Shown piece by piece: positions 35,610-43,629 of a stretch of 45,164 bases of DNA. The translations under genes were made by a program, and so were the position numbers. Source of the DNA: CAYJLA01 sp964371305 (GTDB taxonomy: Bacteria > Bacillota_I > Bacilli_A > RFN20 > CAG-826); NCBI GenBank assembly GCA_964371305.1, contig CAYJLA010000007.1, forward strand, positions 1 to 45,164, written 5' to 3'. Each line of letters opens with the position of its first letter. Within the stretch, counting starts at the first letter, position 1. The notes under the pieces are model-generated. The model did not search any database and was not told the DNA's origin. It saw only the letters and a program-made list of their open reading frames with translations.

Positions 35610-37091
35610 ATGGAAATTAAACTTAATGATCAAGAAATTGCTAGAAGAGAAAAACTAGAAAAATACAAAGAACTTAATGTAGACCCTTTTGGTCATAAGT
35701 TTATTACCACTCATAGTATTGAACAGGTAAGAAACTTAGCTAAAGACAAAACTGGTGAACAACTTGAAGAAAATCATATTAATGTAACTATAGCTGGCAG
35801 AATAAATGCAATTAGAAGAATGGGCAAGGCATCATTCATATCAATACAAGACAAAACGGGTTTTATCCAATCATTTATTGGCTTAAATGTCGTTGGTGAA
35901 AAATCATACGAAGTTTTCCATCTTGCTGATATTGGTGATATAGTTGGCATCAGCGGAAGAGTTATGTTAACTCGCACAGGCGAATTAACTATAAGGGCAG
36001 AAGTATACACACATTTAGTTAAAGCTTTAAAACCATTTCCTGAAAAGTTTCATGGTTTAACAGATGTAGAAGAAAGATATAGAAAAAGATATCTTGATCT
36101 AATTTGTAATGAAGAATCAAAACGTGTTGCATTATTAAGACCAAAAATAATTAGGACAATGCAAAATTATTTTGATTCACTTGGCTTTGTCGAAGTTGAA
36201 ACTTCCGTCTTAAGTCCAATTTTAGGAGGTGCTTCTGCACGTCCGTTTGTAACACATCATAATACATTAGATAAAGACTTTTATTTAAGAATCGCTACCG
36301 AGTTGCCACTTAAAAAGTTATTAGTAGGTGGTCTTGAAAGAGTTTATGAAATCGGTAGACTCTTTAGAAACGAAGGAATGGACTCAACACACAATCCAGA
36401 GTTTACAACCGTTGAATTATATGAAGCTTATGGCGACCTTGGAAGTATGAGAGAAATATGCGAAAACGTATTTAAGGAAATTGCAAGAAAATGCTTGCCT
36501 TCACTGCAAATTGAGTATGACGGAAAAATAATTGATTTAGAAAAACCATTTGCATGGGTATCAATGAATGACTTAATAAAAGAATCAGTTGGAATTGATT
36601 TTTATGAAGTAAAAAGTTTAGATGAAGCAAAAGAACTTGCTAAAAAACATCATGTTGAATTAGATGATCATATAGCAAGTGCAGGCGAGATTATGAATTT
36701 GTTCTTTGAAAAATTCTGTGAAGAAAAATTAATTCAACCAACATTTGTTCACACTTATCCAATTGAAATTTCTCCACTTACAAAAAAATGTGAAGATGAA
36801 AGATTCGTTGAAAGATTTGAGTTGTTTGTAAATGGTCATGAAATGGCTAATGCATATACCGAAATTAATGATCCTATTGACCAAAAAGAAAGATTCATTA
36901 AACAAATAGAAGCTCGTGAAAGAGGAGATGAAGAAGCTAATGAAATGGATTACGATTTCTTAGAAGCTTTAGAATATGGTATGCCACCAGCTGGAGGTAT
37001 AGGTATTGGTATAGATAGATTAATTATGTTGATGAGTGGACACACGTCAATTAGAGAAGTAATATTGTTCCCAACAATGAAAGATAGATAA
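35610..37091 (+). CDS. lysS: Lysyl-tRNA synthetase, class II
   Basis: LysS charges lysine tRNA in the cytoplasm. The N-terminal OB-fold anticodon-binding domain (VTIAGRINAIRRMGKASFISIQD, about 60-85) precedes the class II core. Motif 1 is around RYRKRYLDLI ... FVEVETSVL, motif 2 is FRNEGMDSTHNPEFTTVE, and motif 3 is GGIGIGIDRLIMLM at the end. At 493 residues it is the normal bacterial size. It is followed four bases later by a membrane/coiled-coil gene. Confidence 0.97.
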   Translation: MEIKLNDQEIARREKLEKYKELNVDPFGHKFITTHSIEQVRNLAKDKTGEQLEENHINVTIAGRINAIRRMGKASFISIQDKTGFIQSFIGLNVVGEKSYEVFHLADIGDIVGISGRVMLTRTGELTIRAEVYTHLVKALKPFPEKFHGLTDVEERYRKRYLDLICNEESKRVALLRPKIIRTMQNYFDSLGFVEVETSVLSPILGGASARPFVTHHNTLDKDFYLRIATELPLKKLLVGGLERVYEIGRLFRNEGMDSTHNPEFTTVELYEAYGDLGSMREICENVFKEIARKCLPSLQIEYDGKIIDLEKPFAWVSMNDLIKESVGIDFYEVKSLDEAKELAKKHHVELDDHIASAGEIMNLFFEKFCEEKLIQPTFVHTYPIEISPLTKKCEDERFVERFELFVNGHEMANAYTEINDPIDQKERFIKQIEARERGDEEANEMDYDFLEALEYGMPPAGGIGIGIDRLIMLMSGHTSIREVILFPTMKDR

Positions 37092-37094
37092 AGT

Positions 37095-37574
37095 ATGAGG
37101 CACAGTTATTACAATTCAATGCTTCATTTAGCGAATATGAATGATGATGGAATTAAACAGTATTGCAAAACAGCAAATAAAACTATAAAAATAATGACCA
37201 CGATATTTATTATTGTAGGTTTGTTACTTATTATAGCAGGTCTTGTTGTAACCTTCGCTATACCAAGTGAAGATCTAATGTTTGGCGATAGTATTATGAA
37301 CGAAGGTATTTCTATGGTAGGTCCTATACAAATGATGACTTTTATACCAGGTGGGATTTTTACATTACTTGGCATCATTTTAAGATTAACTATTCCAAGA
37401 GCTATGACATATGAAAGAGTTATTCAAAGACTAGAAAAATATGGTTATAGAAAAACATACACTAATACATTAGATCAAATCGATGCAAATAGTAATGCAG
37501 AGAGTATTGAAGCTTTAAAACAAAGATTAAACGATTTAGAAGCGAAGTTAGAAGAAAAAAATAATAATCAATAG
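37095..37574 (+). CDS. Membrane protein with C-terminal coiled coil (159 aa)
   Basis: Two hydrophobic segments (about 32-56 and 77-99) enclose a short acidic loop, and the C-terminal 30 residues (SIEALKQRLNDLEAKLEEK) form a clear heptad coiled coil. No family is recognised. The gene starts three bases after the lysS stop without a ribosome binding site, so it is probably translated by coupling, and a terminator begins inside its last codons. Function is unknown. Confidence 0.65.
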   Translation: MRHSYYNSMLHLANMNDDGIKQYCKTANKTIKIMTTIFIIVGLLLIIAGLVVTFAIPSEDLMFGDSIMNEGISMVGPIQMMTFIPGGIFTLLGIILRLTIPRAMTYERVIQRLEKYGYRKTYTNTLDQIDANSNAESIEALKQRLNDLEAKLEEKNNNQ

Positions 37575-37595
37575 GGCTTAGGTCCTATTTTTCTT
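37570..37595 (+). terminator. Intrinsic terminator of the lysS operon
   Basis: AATAGG (37570-37575) pairs with CCTATT (37584-37589), extended by a G-T and a C-G pair, and is followed by TTTTC TTTC. The stem overlaps the stop codon of the preceding gene. Confidence 0.7.
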
Positions 37596-37646
37596 TCTAG
37601 ACCCCTTAATATTATTAAGGAGCAACAGAATAAATGACATAAAGTC

Positions 37647-37675
37647 TTTACATTCAAGTTAAAATTTTATAAAAT
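37647..37675 (+). promoter_or_regulatory. Promoter of the rpsF-ssb-rpsR operon
   Basis: TTTACA (37647-37652), an exact 17-base spacer and TAAAAT (37670-37675) predict a start near 37682, directly at the first base of the leader hairpins. It is one of the better-formed promoters in the window, as expected for a ribosomal protein operon. Confidence 0.65.
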
Positions 37676-37681
37676 ATTTTG

Positions 37682-37740
37682 ATAGCATGGAAGCTGCTAT
37701 TTACTCTTTTGTCGCTTATTAAAGCGGCCGAAAGTCCAAA
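37682..37740 (+). promoter_or_regulatory. Candidate S6:S18-binding leader element
   Basis: The leader begins with a hairpin (ATAGCA at 37682-37687 with TGCTAT at about 37695-37700). A second structure at 37703-37735 follows: inner stem CGCTT/AAGCG with an ATTA loop, outer pairing of ACTCTTTTG with CGAAAGT, and an unpaired GCCG on the 3' side. A bulged CCG next to a short stem mimics the 16S rRNA site bound by the S6:S18 pair and is known before rpsF in many bacteria. This would let excess S6:S18 shut down its own operon. The match is by eye. Confidence 0.55.
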
Positions 37741-37754
37741 AAGGAGGTATAGAT

Positions 37755-38042
37755 ATGAAGAAATACGAACTCATGTATATTCTTAAAGCTGATTTAACCG
37801 AAGAAGCTCGTAGTGAAAAGATCGCTAGTTTACACGAAGTATTAACATCAAATGGTGCTGAAATTACTAAAGTAGACGAGTGGGGAGTTAGAGATTTTGC
37901 TTACATCATGAAAGATGAAACAAAAGGCTACTACGTTGTTGTTAAAATGAATGCGGATGTAACAGCGTTAAACGAATTTGCACGTAAAGTCAGATTTGAT
38001 AAAAAACTTATTCGTCATTTAATTACTGTTGATTCAAACTAA
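37755..38042 (+). CDS. rpsF: 30S ribosomal protein S6
   Basis: S6 binds the platform of the small subunit together with S18. The 95-residue sequence begins MKKYELMYILKADLTEEAR and has GVRDFAYIMKDETKGYYVVVKM and VRFDKKLIRHLITVD, all typical. It ends in VDSN without the acidic tail that RimK extends in Escherichia coli. AAAAAGGAGG stands eight bases before the ATG. It is the first gene of the rpsF-ssb-rpsR operon and probably feeds back on the leader with S18. Confidence 0.97.
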   Translation: MKKYELMYILKADLTEEARSEKIASLHEVLTSNGAEITKVDEWGVRDFAYIMKDETKGYYVVVKMNADVTALNEFARKVRFDKKLIRHLITVDSN

Positions 38043-38064
38043 TAATTAAAAGGAGAACAATATT

Positions 38065-38463
38065 ATGTTAAACAGAGTAGTTTTAGTAGGTCGTCTTACA
38101 AAAGATCCAGAACTTAGAAGAACAGCCAGTGAGATTGCAGTAGCTTCCTTTACAGTAGCAGTCGATAATCGTGGCGGTAAGGAAAGAACAACAAGTTTTA
38201 TTCCATGCACAGTTTGGAACGCCCAAGCTGATAATGTTGCTAAGTATACTCGTAAAGGGTCACTTGTAGGTGTTGAAGGAAGATTACTTCAAAGAACTTA
38301 TGATAGAAAAGATGGAACTAAGGCTAATGTTTTAGAAGTTGTATGTGATTCAGTTACTTTTTTAGAATCTAAAAGTGTAACAGAAAACAGAGATGACATC
38401 GCAAAAGAAGATAGTCGTAACCTAGACAGCATTGATATTGCTGCAGACGACTTACCATTTTAA
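38065..38463 (+). CDS. ssb: Single-stranded DNA-binding protein
   Basis: SSB coats single-stranded DNA during replication and repair and recruits partners through its tail. The OB fold is clear (MLNRVVLVGRLTKDPELRRT, then TSFIPCTVWNAQADNVAKY and KGSLVGVEGRLLQR), and the C-terminus is the partner-binding tip DDLPF. At 132 residues it is shorter than the Bacillus protein (about 170) because the flexible linker is reduced. It lies between rpsF and rpsR as in most Firmicutes. Confidence 0.97.
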   Translation: MLNRVVLVGRLTKDPELRRTASEIAVASFTVAVDNRGGKERTTSFIPCTVWNAQADNVAKYTRKGSLVGVEGRLLQRTYDRKDGTKANVLEVVCDSVTFLESKSVTENRDDIAKEDSRNLDSIDIAADDLPF

Positions 38464-38478
38464 GAAAGGATATCAATT

Positions 38479-38706
38479 ATGGGATTTAAAAAAGTTAGAG
38501 CTCGCAAAAAAGTTTGTTACTTTACAAAAAATAAAATCACTCATATCGATTATAAAGACGTTGAATTATTACAAAGGTTTATCTCTCCAAACGGAAAGAT
38601 TGCTCCTCGTCGTATAACTGGTACAAGTGCTAAACATCAAAGACAACTTGCATCTGCGATTAAAAATGCTCGTATAATGGGTTTATTACCATTCATTACT
38701 GACTAA
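38479..38706 (+). CDS. rpsR: 30S ribosomal protein S18
   Basis: S18 forms a pair with S6 on the small subunit. The 75-residue protein has the usual CYFTKNKITHIDYKDVELL start, RFISPNGKIAPRRITGTSAKHQRQL and ARIMGLLPF. An AAAGGA site lies 16 bases after ssb. A strong terminator follows. Confidence 0.97.
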   Translation: MGFKKVRARKKVCYFTKNKITHIDYKDVELLQRFISPNGKIAPRRITGTSAKHQRQLASAIKNARIMGLLPFITD

Positions 38707-38718
38707 TTATAATTACTT

Positions 38719-38746
38719 AAATGCCCTTATCTAAGGGCATTTTTTT
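38719..38746 (+). terminator. Intrinsic terminator of the rpsF operon
   Basis: An 11-base perfect inverted repeat (AAATGCCCTTA at 38719-38729 with TAAGGGCATTT at 38732-38742) has a very short loop and is followed by a run of Ts. Confidence 0.95.
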
Positions 38747-38790
38747 ATGCTTAATTTTATGTGTATTTTTTCAGTCATGTTCATTTACTT

Positions 38791-38819
38791 TTTACTTTAA
38801 AGTAAAATAAGGGTATAAT
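38791..38819 (+). promoter_or_regulatory. Promoter of gdpP
   Basis: TTTACT (38791-38796), a 17-base spacer and a perfect TATAAT (38814-38819) end seven bases before the ATG at 38827. No ribosome binding site is present, so the message is probably leaderless. Confidence 0.65.
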
Positions 38820-38826
38820 AACAAGT

Positions 38827-40833
38827 ATGAAAAGAATATTGACTGCATTTAAAGTTGGGTTTGGAATCATTGGCATTATTGAAATGACTATGGTTATTAT
38901 TTTGCTGACTTTATATCATTTCAATGTTTATAACTTACAAGGTATATTTGATGAATATGCTGCAATTATATTACTTGCTGTAGTAGTTGCTATTAACATC
39001 GGTATTGGATGGTTTTATATTTTAAAGTCCGCGAAACAAAGAAGAGAGTCGGATTTGAAAGCAGCTGAACTTATTGGTGGTGACATACAAGAAGCTTATA
39101 ACTTTGGTATGATAGGATTAGTTGTTGTTGATGAAAACAATAATGTTATTTGGACAAACGACTTGTTCAAAGAGAGAAAAATTAATATTTTAGATGTAAA
39201 CATTTTAGATTTCGAACATTCTTTAAGAGAACTTCAAGATTCAAATACTGAAAAGATTGTTAAAGTGTCAATTAATAATCGTAACTACGATGTTAAGTAT
39301 TTAAGTGAAGCTAGATTGTATATTTTTAAAGATGCAACCGAATATGAAGCTATGGCAGCATATTCAAAAGAACAATCAATTGTTGTCGGTTTAATTATTA
39401 TTGATAATTATAACGATGTTTCTAGCAATGTTGATGATTCGAATGATATTGTTTCAAAAGTTAAAAATATAATATTTGATTATTGCAAGGAGTACGGAAT
39501 TTTACTAACAAGATATCGTAATGACTCATATTTTGCTATTTGTAATTTTGCTGCACTTGAAAAGATTAAGCAAGATGAATTTTCTCTGCTGCACAAAGTA
39601 AGAGAATTAGGAGATAAACAAGATGCACCGCCAACTCTATCAATCGGTTTTGCTTTTAATTTCCCAGACATAATTAAGTTAAATGAAATGGCAACTTCAG
39701 CACTTAATATAGCGATGTCTAGAGGCGGTGACCAAGCAGTTGTTTCACGTTATGGCGAAGATTTAAAATTTTATGGCGGTAAAGTTGAAGCCACGGAAAA
39801 AAGAAGTAAAGTTAAAGTTCGTGTATTAGCAGATTCACTTATTACAACCATCAAAAATTCAACAAATGTTATAATCATGGGGCATGTTGATGCAGATATG
39901 GACTCTGTTGGCTCATGTCTTGGTATAAAAGCAATTTGTGATCATTTCCACAAACCTTCGTTTATAGTTTATGAACCAAAATTAACTGAAAAGAAAGCAA
40001 GAGGTGCATTGGTTAATTCTTTTCCAAGAGAAGAATTAATGAAAATGACAGTCACTACAAAAGAAGCTTATGATAAAGTAAAATCAAATACACTTGTAGT
40101 TCTTGTTGATACACATAGACCTTCTATATCAATGGCACCAAAAGCGTTAGAAAAAGCCACAAAGATTGTAGTTATTGATCATCATAGAAGAAGTGATGAA
40201 TTTGTTGAAATGCCAGTTTTCTCATATGTTGAACCAAGTGCTTCTAGTGCTAGTGAGTTGGTAACAGAATTAATTCAATATGCAACAGAGAATCCTAAAA
40301 TATCTATACCTAGTAAATCAGCTACAATTATGCTATCTGGTATATTCCTTGATACTAATCAATTTAGAGCCAAATCAACGGGAATAAGGACGTTTGAAGC
40401 ATCAATGATCCTACGAGAGTTTGGGGCTGACACTGCAACGGCTGATGACTTCTTAAAAGATGAATTTGAAGAGTACTCTTTAATTAATGAGATCATTACT
40501 ACACTAAAAACTCCTCATGCAGGAATTGTTATGTGTAAAACAAAAAACTCACAACCTGTCGAAGCAGCAACTCTTGCAAAAGTTGCAACACGCTGTTTAC
40601 AAATGAAGGGTGTTAATGCGGCCTTTGTCATTGGTAATGTTGATGATAATACTGTTAAGGTGTCATCACGAAGTGATGGGACAATTAATGTTCAATTACT
40701 AAATGAAAAAATGGGCGGTGGAGGACATTTTGCTTCTGCTGCATCATCATTCAAAGGCTCGTCTATTGATAAAGTTGAAGATATTTTGCTAGATGTGCTT
40801 GATACATATATTTCTGCAGCAAGTCAGAATTAG
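38827..40833 (+). CDS. gdpP: Cyclic-di-AMP phosphodiesterase GdpP (668 aa)
   Basis: GdpP breaks c-di-AMP down to pApA and so sets the level of the messenger that controls potassium and osmolyte transport. Two N-terminal membrane helices (about 10-33 and 42-67) are followed by a PAS domain (about 85-170), a degenerate GGDEF domain (about 175-310) that has lost the GGDEF motif, and the catalytic DHH/DHHA1 domains. DHH landmarks are GHVDADMDSVGS near 351, DTHRP and VIDHHRR near 448; the DHHA1 motif GGGGHFASA is near 630. All metal ligands look intact. It sits between rpsR and rplI as in Bacillus, without the usual yybS. It appears to start a unit with rplI, dnaB and rlmH. Confidence 0.96.
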   Translation: MKRILTAFKVGFGIIGIIEMTMVIILLTLYHFNVYNLQGIFDEYAAIILLAVVVAINIGIGWFYILKSAKQRRESDLKAAELIGGDIQEAYNFGMIGLVVVDENNNVIWTNDLFKERKINILDVNILDFEHSLRELQDSNTEKIVKVSINNRNYDVKYLSEARLYIFKDATEYEAMAAYSKEQSIVVGLIIIDNYNDVSSNVDDSNDIVSKVKNIIFDYCKEYGILLTRYRNDSYFAICNFAALEKIKQDEFSLLHKVRELGDKQDAPPTLSIGFAFNFPDIIKLNEMATSALNIAMSRGGDQAVVSRYGEDLKFYGGKVEATEKRSKVKVRVLADSLITTIKNSTNVIIMGHVDADMDSVGSCLGIKAICDHFHKPSFIVYEPKLTEKKARGALVNSFPREELMKMTVTTKEAYDKVKSNTLVVLVDTHRPSISMAPKALEKATKIVVIDHHRRSDEFVEMPVFSYVEPSASSASELVTELIQYATENPKISIPSKSATIMLSGIFLDTNQFRAKSTGIRTFEASMILREFGADTATADDFLKDEFEEYSLINEIITTLKTPHAGIVMCKTKNSQPVEAATLAKVATRCLQMKGVNAAFVIGNVDDNTVKVSSRSDGTINVQLLNEKMGGGGHFASAASSFKGSSIDKVEDILLDVLDTYISAASQN

Positions 40834-40842
40834 GAGATTATT

Positions 40843-41286
40843 ATGAAAGTTATATTATTACAAGATGTTAAAAATTTAGGCAAAAAGGGAGATGTTGTTA
40901 CAGTAAGCGACGGTTATGGAAGCAATTTCTTAATAAAAAATCGTTTAGCGGTATTGAAAACTGAAAAGTCTACAGAAGTTTTAAATCAACAAATTGCCGC
41001 TGATAAAAAGAAGTACGAAGAAGATAAAAAAGCAGCTGAAGAAGTTAAAGAAAAATTAAAGAACATTGAATGTGTATTTGTTGTTAAAAGTTCACCTAAT
41101 GGGAAAATGCTAGGAAGTGTTACTGCAAAACAAATAGAGTCATTTTTAAAAGAAACACACGATATTATAATTGATAAAAGAAAATTTTTAGATAATGCCC
41201 AAGTTAATACTTTTGGATCACATATTTTGAAAATAGAATTATTTAAGGGTGTTATAGCTGAAGTTAAAGTTACAACAAAGGTATAA
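40843..41286 (+). CDS. rplI: 50S ribosomal protein L9
   Basis: L9 spans the large subunit surface and helps keep reading frame. The N-terminal domain is classic (MKVILLQDVKNLGKKGDVVTVSDGYGSNFLI), followed by a long charged helix (KKYEEDKKAAEEVKEKL) and the C-terminal domain (GKMLGSVTAKQIESFL ... IDKRKFL). At 147 residues it has normal length. An AGGAG site precedes the ATG and the gap from gdpP is only nine bases. Confidence 0.97.
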   Translation: MKVILLQDVKNLGKKGDVVTVSDGYGSNFLIKNRLAVLKTEKSTEVLNQQIAADKKKYEEDKKAAEEVKEKLKNIECVFVVKSSPNGKMLGSVTAKQIESFLKETHDIIIDKRKFLDNAQVNTFGSHILKIELFKGVIAEVKVTTKV

Positions 41287-41289
41287 AAT

Positions 41290-42768
41290 ATGGCAAAAAA
41301 AGAGATCACAATACCATCTAACATCGAAGCTGAAAAAGCTTTAATCGGTGCAATTATTACCGATTTTAAAGCATGTAACCAAGCAGTTTCTACAGTTTTG
41401 GTTGAGGATTTTTATGATGAAAGACACCAAGCTATTTTCGAAGCTGTTGTTTTCTTGTTGTATAAACAAGGAGAAAAAGTTATTGAATCTTCAACAATAG
41501 CGCAGCAATTAATTCTCAATAAAACTATGGATTTAGTTGGTGGTGTACCATACTTGATTGAATGTATTAATTCTTGTCCGAGTGTTTCTAATATTAATCA
41601 CTATGTAGATATTGTAAAAGAGCAATCATTATTAAGAAAGATGTTAACTTTAACCCAACAAGTTTTAGATGAATTTGGAGACAAAATTACTAATCCTAAT
41701 GAGTTTGTTGCAAGTGTTCAAAGAAGAGTTACACAAGTTGCAGAAAAAAGAAAAATATCTGATCTAGTTCATTCAGGCGAACTAATTACCACTTTTAAAA
41801 GAAATTTAGATTTATTAAGAGAGTCTTTTAAAGATAATGATTCAATGGTTACGGGTGTTAATACTGGATACTCAAGATTGAATCAATTTACTCATGGATT
41901 TCAAAAGGGAGAAATGTATGTTGTAGGCGCTAGACCATCTGTTGGTAAAACAGCTTTTGCCTTAAATATTGCATATAATGCTTCGATTAAATCAGACATC
42001 CCAGTTATTTTCTTTTCTCTTGAAATGAGTGCTCAAAAAATTATGGAAAGATTAGTGGCTAGTCGTTCTTTGGTTGCGCTTGAAAAAATTCAAACTGGTT
42101 TTTTTGCTAGACCAGAACAATTAAAACTTGATGGTGCTACAACTGAAATTTCTAAGAGCGCTGTATATATTGATGATACACCAAATATTCCTTTTATGGA
42201 TATGGCAAGTAAAATTAGAAAGTTTAAATCTGAGCGTCCTGATTTAGGTCTAGTTGTTATTGACTATCTTGGTTTGCTTTCTCTTGATAATGTTAAGTAT
42301 GACAATAGAACTGATCAAGTCAGACAGCTATCGCAATTATTAAAAGGCTTAGCAAAAGATTTGCAAATACCAATAGTTGTGCTTGCTCAATTATCTCGTA
42401 AAACTCAAGAAAAAGATGGTGGCGTTCCAGAACTTATTCACTTAAGAGAATCCGGTGCTATTGAACAAGATGCTGACGTTGTTATGTTATTGCATAGGCC
42501 AGATTATCAAAAAACAGGGCTAGAAGAAAATAAAAAGCATGTTGCATCTCCAAGCGATAATACAGATGCAAATACTGAAAAGACAAATGAATCTGTAATT
42601 AGAACGATGTATGGCTCAGATGTTTCGCCATTAAATGTTATTGTTGCAAAAAACAGAAACGGTAAAACTGGATTAGTCCCATTGATATTCTTTAAACAAT
42701 ATGGACGCATTGATAATCCAACGAAAGAATACGAAGATTATTTAATAGAAGCAAGGCAAATTAGCTAA
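41290..42768 (+). CDS. dnaB: Replicative DNA helicase DnaB (Bacillus DnaC)
   Basis: This hexameric helicase opens DNA at the replication fork. The N-terminal helical domain starts at IPSNIEAEKALIGAII, and the RecA-like motor has Walker A GARPSVGKTAFA near 214, FSLEMSAQKIMERL and the Walker B region LVVIDYLGLL. The segment LRESGAIEQDADVVMLLHRP carries the usual DNA-binding and sensor residues. An insertion of about 35 polar residues (roughly 415-450, rich in Asn, Thr, Glu and Lys) sits between that segment and the final VAKNRNGKTG strand. The total of 492 residues is slightly long for this reason. It is three bases after rplI. Confidence 0.97.
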   Translation: MAKKEITIPSNIEAEKALIGAIITDFKACNQAVSTVLVEDFYDERHQAIFEAVVFLLYKQGEKVIESSTIAQQLILNKTMDLVGGVPYLIECINSCPSVSNINHYVDIVKEQSLLRKMLTLTQQVLDEFGDKITNPNEFVASVQRRVTQVAEKRKISDLVHSGELITTFKRNLDLLRESFKDNDSMVTGVNTGYSRLNQFTHGFQKGEMYVVGARPSVGKTAFALNIAYNASIKSDIPVIFFSLEMSAQKIMERLVASRSLVALEKIQTGFFARPEQLKLDGATTEISKSAVYIDDTPNIPFMDMASKIRKFKSERPDLGLVVIDYLGLLSLDNVKYDNRTDQVRQLSQLLKGLAKDLQIPIVVLAQLSRKTQEKDGGVPELIHLRESGAIEQDADVVMLLHRPDYQKTGLEENKKHVASPSDNTDANTEKTNESVIRTMYGSDVSPLNVIVAKNRNGKTGLVPLIFFKQYGRIDNPTKEYEDYLIEARQIS

Positions 42769-42801
42769 AAATAATTGGTTTTTGCACCGATTTTGAGAAA
42801 A

Positions 42802-43281
42802 ATGAAGATTACGATAATTGCAGTAGGAACAATAAAAGATTCATACTTTAAATTAGCAATTAATGAATACTTAAAAAGAATACAAGGATATTCAAATATT
42901 GAAATAATAGAAGTTAATGAGTCGAAAGTTACGAAAGAAAATGTGCAAAGTGAAGTAGATATCTGTAAAAATAAAGAAGGTGAATTTATTTTATCAAAAA
43001 TCAAATCATCAGATTATGTTGTTGGATTAGATTTAGGTGCTAAAGAATATGACTCAGTGTTGTTTTCAAAAGAGTTAAATAAAATGTTTATCAAAGGAAA
43101 CTCAAAAGTCACTTTTGTAATTGGTGGTAGTTATGGATTAGGTACAAATATCAAATCTAGATTAAATGAGTCTATATCCTTATCTAAACTTACATTCACC
43201 CACCAAATGACAAGAGTTATATTGCTTGAAGCATTATACAGGTGTTTCAAAATATCAAATAATGAAAGTTATCATAAATAG
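42802..43281 (+). CDS. rlmH: 23S rRNA pseudouridine1915 N3-methyltransferase RlmH
   Basis: RlmH methylates pseudouridine 1915 in helix 69 of 23S rRNA. The 159-residue SPOUT protein begins MKITIIAVGTIKDSYFKLAI, has the SAM-binding knot FVIGGSYGLG, and ends in LTFTHQMTRVILLEALYRCFKI, all characteristic. The true start is the ATG at 42802, where the family begins; an earlier ATG at 42775 only adds nine residues. It closes the dnaB group and is followed eight bases later by an unknown gene. Confidence 0.96.
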   Translation: MKITIIAVGTIKDSYFKLAINEYLKRIQGYSNIEIIEVNESKVTKENVQSEVDICKNKEGEFILSKIKSSDYVVGLDLGAKEYDSVLFSKELNKMFIKGNSKVTFVIGGSYGLGTNIKSRLNESISLSKLTFTHQMTRVILLEALYRCFKISNNESYHK

Positions 43282-43289
43282 GAGGTTGT

Positions 43290-43628
43290 ATGAACTATAA
43301 AGAATTTAACCATTTAAAACTAATTAAGGACTCAAAAGTTCCTTTTTGTAATGTCTATGAGTTAGAAGATGGAGAACGTTTAATAATTGAACCTCTTTTT
43401 TATACCCAGTTAGAAGGAATGAAAAGACTTCATGAAAGTAAGATGGACATAATCATTGATGCAATTATAAATGAAGCTAGAAAACATAAGAATGTAATAT
43501 TTACAGCTGATTATGATGACCCATATGTTGATTTACCTGGCTATGTTTATCGCGAAATGAATGATATTACAGACCCTCTATTAATTTTTGTTGAAGATAA
43601 GTCTAGAGGTTCTGATTACGGAGATTAA
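43290..43628 (+). CDS. Hypothetical protein after rlmH (112 aa)
   Basis: No family is recognised. The protein is soluble-looking and acidic, with likely short beta strands (FCNVYELEDGERLIIEPLF), a helix (MKRLHESKMDIIIDAIINEARKH) and an acidic end (EDKSRGSDYGD). A strong AGGAGG site precedes the ATG and its stop is one base before the RimK-like ligase start, so both are surely co-transcribed. That coupling makes it a candidate partner or substrate of the ligase, which is inference only. Confidence 0.75.
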   Translation: MNYKEFNHLKLIKDSKVPFCNVYELEDGERLIIEPLFYTQLEGMKRLHESKMDIIIDAIINEARKHKNVIFTADYDDPYVDLPGYVYREMNDITDPLLIFVEDKSRGSDYGD

Positions 43629-43629
43629 T

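Noticed and set aside
40986..41324. 112-codon minus-strand open frame across rplI and dnaB
   Set aside because: It is fully antisense to two well-identified genes and has a hydrophobic, Phe/Ser-rich shadow composition.
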